Assembly: GCF_017086365.1 (NCBI RefSeq)
Contig: NZ_CP070969.1
Span: forward strand, 3,720,001 to 3,784,000
Direction: 5' to 3'
From: Paenibacillus tianjinensis
Lineage (GTDB): Bacteria; Bacillota; Bacilli; Paenibacillales; Paenibacillaceae
DNA: 64,000 nucleotides
Of this stretch, positions 59,022 through 64,000 are shown piece after piece (the stretch's first letter is position 1; each line of letters opens with the position of its first letter). The notes beneath the pieces are model-generated. The model saw nothing but the letters and a program-made list of their open reading frames with translations. It was not told the DNA's origin and ran no database searches. The position numbers and the translations under genes were made by a program.

Positions 59022-60050
59022 CTACCACACATTAACTATAGGAACATTATTCTCTAATCTGTCCCTGCTTTCTCTGATCCAATCCTTGAACCATTGATTA
59101 TCTGATGTACTGAATGTCTCATCACCGTCAAAATTCCGAAATGCCCCGATGTATACAATTAATTCCCGCAGCTTTAGGAACACAGGAATTTGCTTTAGCC
59201 AGTAATCATCTAATGCGTTCTCCTTAATGTATCCTTTCATGAAATAATGCATAAACCGGAGAGCTTGTTCTTCACGACTAGCTTTACCCTCTTCTCCTCC
59301 ATACACGTAGACTAGATAATAGATTTGAATGGCAATGTCCTCAACAAACCAGCTGTATTGCGCCTCATCGAAATCGAATAACGTAATCCCGGCTTGCTCA
59401 CTCACATGAAAATTCCCAAAACCCATATCACCATGAATAAGTCCGTAGGCGTCTTTATCCATCGGTAATTTTTTGAGGGTGTCAATGATGCTGTAATAAC
59501 TTTTCTTAACAGGATCATGTGAGGCAGGCAGGATGTCTATGTTCTGTAAATAATAATTCAAATTCCAATCATGTCTTAGAATACCGGTGTCCTGCTTGTT
59601 ATATAGCTTGGAGAGCGCATGCATCTTACCTGTAATTTGACCCAGCTGCTCATATATTGCATTATCCTTCAGGCACTCCGGGTAGGGAATCTTGTGCCCC
59701 TGAGCTTTTTCAAAGGAGACAGCAATAAAAGACATCTCCGGTGTTTCTATAACCTCAGCCCAAGCATGATTGACCGAAAGGATAGGTAAAGAAGCAGAAA
59801 TTCCATTTCTAGCCAGATACATAATCCAGTCAAGCTCTGCTTTTACCTGGTTAGCCGAACGATGTTTATCCGGAGTAACTCTTAATATGTATGATCTATC
59901 ATTTTGCTGATATTCGTATACAAAATTCTGAAACCCGCCAAGGTAAGACAACTCTTCCCTATTGATTCCGTAGCGGTTCGCTGCAATGTCTATAACAGGA
60001 TGTGTATTCAATATGTTCTTAATGGCATCCTCCACTTGATACTCCCCCAT
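59022..60050 (-). CDS. Aminoglycoside phosphotransferase (APH)-fold kinase
   Basis: A 342-residue kinase-fold protein. The nucleotide-binding part has YEYQQNDRSYILRVTPDK. The catalytic loop is LIHGDMGFGNFHVS (Asp base, Asn) and the metal site is GITLFDFDEAQYSWFVEDIA. Such proteins phosphorylate small molecules such as choline, homoserine or antibiotics; resistance is not implied. Start is uncertain: ATG 60050 has little ribosome site, while GGGGGAG lies just inside it before a GTG. It follows coaW by five bases, so they are co-transcribed. Confidence 0.88.
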   Translation of the reverse strand: MGEYQVEDAIKNILNTHPVIDIAANRYGINREELSYLGGFQNFVYEYQQNDRSYILRVTPDKHRSANQVKAELDWIMYLARNGISASLPILSVNHAWAEVIETPEMSFIAVSFEKAQGHKIPYPECLKDNAIYEQLGQITGKMHALSKLYNKQDTGILRHDWNLNYYLQNIDILPASHDPVKKSYYSIIDTLKKLPMDKDAYGLIHGDMGFGNFHVSEQAGITLFDFDEAQYSWFVEDIAIQIYYLVYVYGGEEGKASREEQALRFMHYFMKGYIKENALDDYWLKQIPVFLKLRELIVYIGAFRNFDGDETFSTSDNQWFKDWIRESRDRLENNVPIVNVW

Positions 60051-60055
60051 CCAAC

Positions 60056-60871
60056 TTACTCTATCGATAATAGCGCCCCAATCGCACCGCTGTATTCCCC
60101 ATTTTTCAATAGTAATGGATGTGCCCCCCGTAATATCGTGTAGTCGGCAACCACCTTGGCAAGCGCTTCATTCCCTATAAAAGATGAACCAATGTATACA
60201 ATCGCCGATAACCCGTGCTGCATAGCAGCGTGTACACTCACTGTGGTGACCGTTTCTCCGACCAATCCGATTACGGAGGCCAGGTAATCAGGTGTTTCAA
60301 TGCCGGATGAAATTCCGGTGATGTTACCGAAATTACTGGCTGTCAAATCGCCGGAAATAGGCGGCTCTGAGCCTTCATAGATATGACTAACCTTCAAGTC
60401 TACTCTGTCCCGCACTCCTTGCGGCGCTAGCCGGACAATATCGTCATAGTCACTGACTTCTGTCAGCAGTCTGGATAAACCAAGCAGGGTCCCGCCTCCG
60501 ACACCCGTACCGCCGATCCGAAAATGGCCGTCTGGCCTTACGATATGAACGGAAGTTCCAGTTCCAACGTTAGTCAATACAAATTCCTGAGGCATGTCTT
60601 CTGTTTCCTGCAGTAAAAATAGAACCCCCTTGCAGGTGGCTTCGAACTCGGCCATTTTCAAGACGCTCAGCTGTAAGTGTCTCTGAAGTACGTCACTTTT
60701 ACCTCCGGTCACACAAAACCTGGCAGCGGGGAATTTTTCATGTAGCCATGAGACGGTAAAAGACATTTGACTGGACGGGAATTTGACTAGTTCAACCTTG
60801 TCATTTTTAAGATAAGCAATTTTAATAAGTGTACCGCCGGCATCTATTCCTACTTTTGTTAAAACCGTCAG
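60056..60871 (-). CDS. coaW: Type II pantothenate kinase (CoaW) with non-canonical CTG start
   Basis: Type II pantothenate kinase, first step of coenzyme A synthesis. VGIDAGGTLIKIAYLKNDKV supplies the phosphate loop, and LTNVGTGTSVHIV and GGTGVGGGTLLGLSRLL are the other ATPase-fold motifs. The essential N-terminus lies upstream of the first ATG in frame (60766). The only start-like codon is CTG 60871, seven bases after AGGAGG. From there the protein has 271 residues, matching the staphylococcal enzyme. Confidence 0.88.
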   Translation of the reverse strand: MTVLTKVGIDAGGTLIKIAYLKNDKVELVKFPSSQMSFTVSWLHEKFPAARFCVTGGKSDVLQRHLQLSVLKMAEFEATCKGVLFLLQETEDMPQEFVLTNVGTGTSVHIVRPDGHFRIGGTGVGGGTLLGLSRLLTEVSDYDDIVRLAPQGVRDRVDLKVSHIYEGSEPPISGDLTASNFGNITGISSGIETPDYLASVIGLVGETVTTVSVHAAMQHGLSAIVYIGSSFIGNEALAKVVADYTILRGAHPLLLKNGEYSGAIGALLSIE

Positions 60872-60897
60872 AGCTACCCCTCCTAGATGAATTCATA

Positions 60898-61377
60898 TTA
60901 AAGCTTGAAAAGCCCTCTGCCTATCAAGTTTGCAGTAACCGGCTCTTTTCCAATTTCCCTTGACCAGATAGACATTTGCCCGATGTGGTGGATCTCGTGA
61001 GCGATCACATGCCGCATAACTTCACCGTATGGATGGGCTTCCTGTGTTCCATCGTCCAAGATATCCATCATGATACGGTCCTCAAGGCTGTCGTCCCACG
61101 CATAGACAAATGGAGCTACTTCCGTGTGGCAGCGGGCAGAGAAATCCTTGATTTGCTGCAGACTGGCCACCTCCTCAAACGAAGGGATATCAATTGGTCT
61201 CTCTTGAATTCCGCCGCAGATCCAGCCATATTCGACAGCTACAATATGATAGAGAGTGGGGAGAATATACCCTATACCACCTGTGCGCTGTTTCATCAGC
61301 TCTTCCCGGCTCACCGTTTCACACCAGTCGAACCAGTCATTGCGGACTTGCCAGTTGTATTCGAATAGTTTGATCAT
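60898..61377 (-). CDS. DinB family protein
   Basis: A 159-residue DinB/YfiT-like four-helix protein. Metal-binding His residues are in LYHIVAVEYGWICG and VIAHEIHHIGQMSIWSR. It begins MIKLFEYNWQVRNDWFDWCE, typical of the family, which includes bacillithiol-dependent transferases. ATG 61377 follows GGAGG. It lies 26 bases before coaW on the same strand and may be co-transcribed with it. Confidence 0.92.
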   Translation of the reverse strand: MIKLFEYNWQVRNDWFDWCETVSREELMKQRTGGIGYILPTLYHIVAVEYGWICGGIQERPIDIPSFEEVASLQQIKDFSARCHTEVAPFVYAWDDSLEDRIMMDILDDGTQEAHPYGEVMRHVIAHEIHHIGQMSIWSREIGKEPVTANLIGRGLFKL

Positions 61378-61413
61378 TAGCGTAACCTCCTGAATTATTC
61401 TACTTAATTTGAC

Positions 61414-62058
61414 TCAGGCCTCTACTACGCCCGCTTTCCCTATCATCCTCACACCAACAAATACAAACCACACAGAGGAAGCCGCCTGACACACAAACCC
61501 CACTGCACTTCCGGTCAGCCACGGGAAAGCCCCGATTAGATCCAGTAACGCGACCACAAATCCAAAGTAAGCCGCAGACTTGCCAAGCGGATTTTTTCTA
61601 ATAACAAGACTCAAGATAATGGTTGCTATACTTAATATGATCACTACAGCGTGTATGCCTCCATAATAGATGCTGATAACCAGCTTATACATATCCGGCG
61701 AAAGCTCAATATCATAGACTGGATAGACGAGCCTCCCCAGGATAATGACAAGGATGATGTATACCGGGACAGTGGCAGCCAGCAGACCGCAGCCCAGCAG
61801 CGCTTTGATCTTATCCGTCTTCTCCAATACCTTGTACAATCCGGCAATAGAAGGGATAAGCAATAATGAAGCAAACATCAGCAGCTCATCCGCCATCGAA
61901 ATATTGAACCTCCACTCCTCCAGCCAATTCATCAGCTCCGTATCCGGCAGCGGGGGGCTAGGCACCGGGAGAAGAAACAGGGACACACCCAGGAAAAGAA
62001 TTCCCGAAAGAATAAAAGCAATTCCGCCAAATTTAACAATTCCGATTTTTGATTTCAT
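61414..62058 (-). CDS. DUF4386-like membrane protein
   Basis: A 214-residue membrane protein of six predicted helices, including GIAFILSGILFLGVSLFLL, ALLGCGLLAATVPVYIILVI and HAVVIILSIATIILSLVI. The ISMADELLMFASLLLIPSIAGLY segment resembles DUF4386 proteins of Firmicutes. Function unknown. ATG 62058 is used; the ribosome site is weak (GAGCTGAAACC). It follows the HAD phosphatase gene by 20 bases, suggesting a shared transcript. Confidence 0.8.
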   Translation of the reverse strand: MKSKIGIVKFGGIAFILSGILFLGVSLFLLPVPSPPLPDTELMNWLEEWRFNISMADELLMFASLLLIPSIAGLYKVLEKTDKIKALLGCGLLAATVPVYIILVIILGRLVYPVYDIELSPDMYKLVISIYYGGIHAVVIILSIATIILSLVIRKNPLGKSAAYFGFVVALLDLIGAFPWLTGSAVGFVCQAASSVWFVFVGVRMIGKAGVVEA

Positions 62059-62078
62059 GGTTTCAGCTCGATTCCGGG

Positions 62079-62699
62079 TTAGTTAAACAACTCTACAAGA
62101 TCCTTTAAACGATTAATCGTATAATCCGGTCGGCTGACCGTCCCGAATCCATAGCTTGCAAAGACGAAAGGAATTCCGGCAAACGCAGCCGCCTTCTGAT
62201 CCCCTTCCGTATCCCCCACATAAACCGGGTTCGCTAAATTGTTTCTTTGCATGATCAGCTTAATATTCTCCCCCTTGGAAAGCCCGGTTCTACCCGGATT
62301 CTCATAATCTGTGAAATACTTATCCAATTTATGATACTTATAAAAAGCTTCAATATATCCTGCCTGGCAATTGCTTACGATGAATAGCTTGTATTTAGTG
62401 GATAACGCCTGGAGCACGGCCTCCAGCTCTTCATATAACATTCCGCCTTGCTCGGCAAGGTACTGGCACTCCATGGCACAACATTCACTTAAAATCTTTT
62501 CTTGAATGTGCTCCTCTAGATTAGGGAACAGTTTTCTGCCAACCTCTGCAACTTGGAGGCCCATTATTCCTTTCAAATCATCCTTAGTGATTTCATTGCC
62601 GATCTCAGTGTAACTGCTTAATACTGAATTCCAGCCCACCACTACTACTTCCGTAGAATCCCAGAGGGTTCCATCCAAATCAAATATAATGCTATCCAT
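62079..62699 (-). CDS. HAD superfamily hydrolase
   Basis: A 206-residue HAD phosphatase of the Gph/PgmB-like class with an alpha-helical cap. Motif I is IIFDLDGTLWDSTEV, motif II FIVSNCQAGYIE, the Lys of motif III lies in GLSKGENIKLI, and motif IV is YVGDTEGDQKAAAFAG. The substrate is a small phosphate ester, not otherwise definable. ATG 62699 follows GGCGGGG; the frame upstream to 62756 has no support and would overlap the divergent lipoprotein promoter. Confidence 0.92.
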   Translation of the reverse strand: MDSIIFDLDGTLWDSTEVVVVGWNSVLSSYTEIGNEITKDDLKGIMGLQVAEVGRKLFPNLEEHIQEKILSECCAMECQYLAEQGGMLYEELEAVLQALSTKYKLFIVSNCQAGYIEAFYKYHKLDKYFTDYENPGRTGLSKGENIKLIMQRNNLANPVYVGDTEGDQKAAAFAGIPFVFASYGFGTVSRPDYTINRLKDLVELFN

Positions 62700-62807
62700 G
62701 CAAGCCCCGCCTTTGGTTAGTAAAATATTTATCGCTTTGAATCCTGTTTCACACATATGATATCATTTCCAGCCTTCCTTTTGCAGTGCTGGTATAATTG
62801 GGGGGAT

Positions 62808-63626
62808 ATGCAACTTACACAGAAAGGGTTGAGTCCAATCCGAACTACAATGCAGGCAGCGGGCGCGATTCTTTCGCTTAGCTTGCTGCTAGGCTGCAGC
62901 AGTCAAAAGTCATCCATCCCTGTTGCTGCAACCTTTGAAGCAGCTCCGTCAACTTCACCAGCTTCAACTCCTTCTGTTTCATCTGCCGCGACGGACCCGG
63001 AACAGCTTCCAGCAAATACAGGAGGTATCACCAGCCAATTTCCACTGGAGGGTCTGGCCGGTTCAGTGATTCTAGATTCTGTTAATGATGCTCAGACGAT
63101 TCGGGCGAGAACAGCAGCGGGGCAAGGCGAACTGCTGATGATCTCCAGCGGTCCTGAAGAGCGGGGACATCTGAATGTATCCAGCAATTACGGTCTGGAA
63201 GGTGAGCAGACTTATCAGGCAGATTACTCCATCGTGTACCGGAAAGGAAACCAAGATCTGGAATTGTCCAAGCTGCCTGCTTTTTTATTCGTGCAGCCGA
63301 CAGACTGTATTTTGGATTTTGCAATGGTAAGCTTTAAAGAGGCAGATATGTACCTGCTAACTCCCCAGTACAAGTCCGGACATGGACTAGTCGGGTATGC
63401 CTTTGCTATCGACAAACGGAGCGGGGAGGCCTTTCCGCTATCCTTCGTACAGGACGGTATCGTACAAGATACGCTTGTCTACGCCGAACTGCAGCCGGCA
63501 CCAGTCAACGATCATGAACAGTTGGTCGTATTCTCTCCGGTTGGTGCTGGGGGCGAACCGGAACTGGAGCCAAGGGTATACACATTGGATCTGGTAAACC
63601 ATCAATTTGTCGCCCGCAAAATCTAA
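62808..63626 (+). CDS. Lipoprotein of unknown function
   Basis: A 272-residue secreted lipoprotein. The signal peptide ends in SLSLLLGCSS, with lipobox LLGC about 30 residues after ATG 62808. A Ser/Thr/Pro/Ala linker (EAAPSTSPASTPSVSSAA) precedes a folded domain with LPAFLFVQPTDCILDFAMVSF, LVGYAFAIDKRSGEAFPLSF and EPRVYTLDLVNHQFV. No family is recognised. ATG 62808 lies only two bases after GGGGGG, so the start is uncertain; ATG 62850 is an alternative. Confidence 0.8.
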   Translation: MQLTQKGLSPIRTTMQAAGAILSLSLLLGCSSQKSSIPVAATFEAAPSTSPASTPSVSSAATDPEQLPANTGGITSQFPLEGLAGSVILDSVNDAQTIRARTAAGQGELLMISSGPEERGHLNVSSNYGLEGEQTYQADYSIVYRKGNQDLELSKLPAFLFVQPTDCILDFAMVSFKEADMYLLTPQYKSGHGLVGYAFAIDKRSGEAFPLSFVQDGIVQDTLVYAELQPAPVNDHEQLVVFSPVGAGGEPELEPRVYTLDLVNHQFVARKI

Positions 63627-63679
63627 ATCGGAAGGCCGTTAAATGGGTCCAACGCATCTCTCGAATCTGCCAAACATAC

Positions 63680-63705
63680 AAAAAGGCTGCCTCAAAGAGG
63701 CAGCC
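63680..63705 (-). terminator. Terminator after the ABC-F gene
   Basis: GGCTGCCTC-AAA-GAGGCAGCC is a perfect 9-bp stem; on the minus strand it is followed by TTTTTG. It lies between convergent genes. Confidence 0.88.
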
Positions 63706-63718
63706 CGGTTATAGCGGT

Positions 63719-64000
63719 TTAGAATACTTTCGTGGTCCACGATTCGCAGTTCCAAGTATCGGTTACGATATCACGGTAAAATTCAGGTTCATGGGAGATC
63801 AGCAGAATGCTGCCCTTATATGCTTTGAGGGCTCGCTGCAGCTCTTCTTTGGCGTCTACATCAAGGTGGTTCGTCGGCTCATCCAGTACGAGCAGATTCG
63901 TCTCACGGTTGATCAGCTTGCAGAGGCGGACTTTGGCTTTTTCGCCACCGCTTAACACTGCGATCTTGCTCTCGATATGCTTCGTCGTCAGACCGCATTT
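63719..64000 (-). CDS. ABC-F family ATPase, C-terminal part (5' end outside window)
   Basis: The frame is open to the window end. It contains the ABC signature LSGGEKAKVRLCKLI, Walker B LLVLDEPTNHLD and the switch SILLISHEPEFYRDIV, ending SWTTKVF. The DEPTNHLD motif defines the ABC-F class of ribosome-associated ATPases, which are not transporters. The tail resembles the YkpA/YbiT-type group, but subgroup assignment is tentative because only about 93 residues are visible. Confidence 0.9.
   Translation of the reverse strand, partial: KCGLTTKHIESKIAVLSGGEKAKVRLCKLINRETNLLVLDEPTNHLDVDAKEELQRALKAYKGSILLISHEPEFYRDIVTDTWNCESWTTKVF

Overview
This is a low-to-moderate GC Firmicute chromosome segment, most likely Paenibacillus or a close relative. 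The order ylxM-ffh-rpsP-KH-rimM-trmD, then rplS-signal peptidase-rbgA-rnhB-flhB/fliK-like-yraN, is the Bacillales arrangement. Strong GGAGG ribosome sites, frequent GTG/TTG starts, a YjcZ-type sporulation peptide, YxcD, DegV and type II pantothenate kinase all fit. This assignment is inference from gene content; no 16S rRNA gene is present.

Layout. 1-13.5 kb is the ribosome/SRP cluster on the minus strand. It is split between trmD and rplS by about 3.4 kb holding a zinc-ribbon membrane protein, a DUF4097-like lipoprotein, a tRNA-Pro, a candidate structured small RNA and a 38-residue gene. 13.6-24.9 kb holds mixed housekeeping and accessory genes: hemolysin-III-like protein, M32 carboxypeptidase, carbonic anhydrase, S66 peptidase, DegV, aldo/keto reductase, acetyltransferases, and a frameshifted HesB-like pseudogene. 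24.1-29.4 kb is a four-gene ECF transporter and PHP phosphoesterase operon with a divergent RpiR regulator. 29.5-33.6 kb has a metal-dependent hydrolase, a PaaX-like regulator and a yyaL gene broken by a 19-nt insertion. 33.7-36.9 kb is an AT-rich island: one 772-residue protein with a zinc ribbon and PD-(D/E)XK-like nuclease motif, plus a decayed large serine recombinase. 37-47.7 kb has a MerR-type regulator with a DUF6273 partner, a methyltransferase, a hybrid histidine kinase, a beta-propeller protein, OsmC and a membrane-anchored serine hydrolase. 47.9-54.9 kb is an eight-gene operon: GntR regulator, M20 deacylase, MetN/MetI/MetQ-type transporter, UroD-family zinc methyltransferase, ProC-like reductase, VOC protein. 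55.4-58.1 kb is patchy accessory DNA: an acetyltransferase plus small-protein pair, an orphan AT-rich gene, and truncated ArdC-like and GNAT genes meeting at one breakpoint. 58.1-64 kb returns to small metabolic genes, including a pantothenate kinase that seems to start at CTG, and ends inside an ABC-F ATPase.

The two candidates for undescribed biology are the solitary nuclease-like protein at 33776-36094 and the MetNIQ/UroD/ProC/VOC catabolic operon at 47879-54925. The structured RNA at about 8771-8925 is the best non-coding candidate. All functions are read from motifs and context without database searches.
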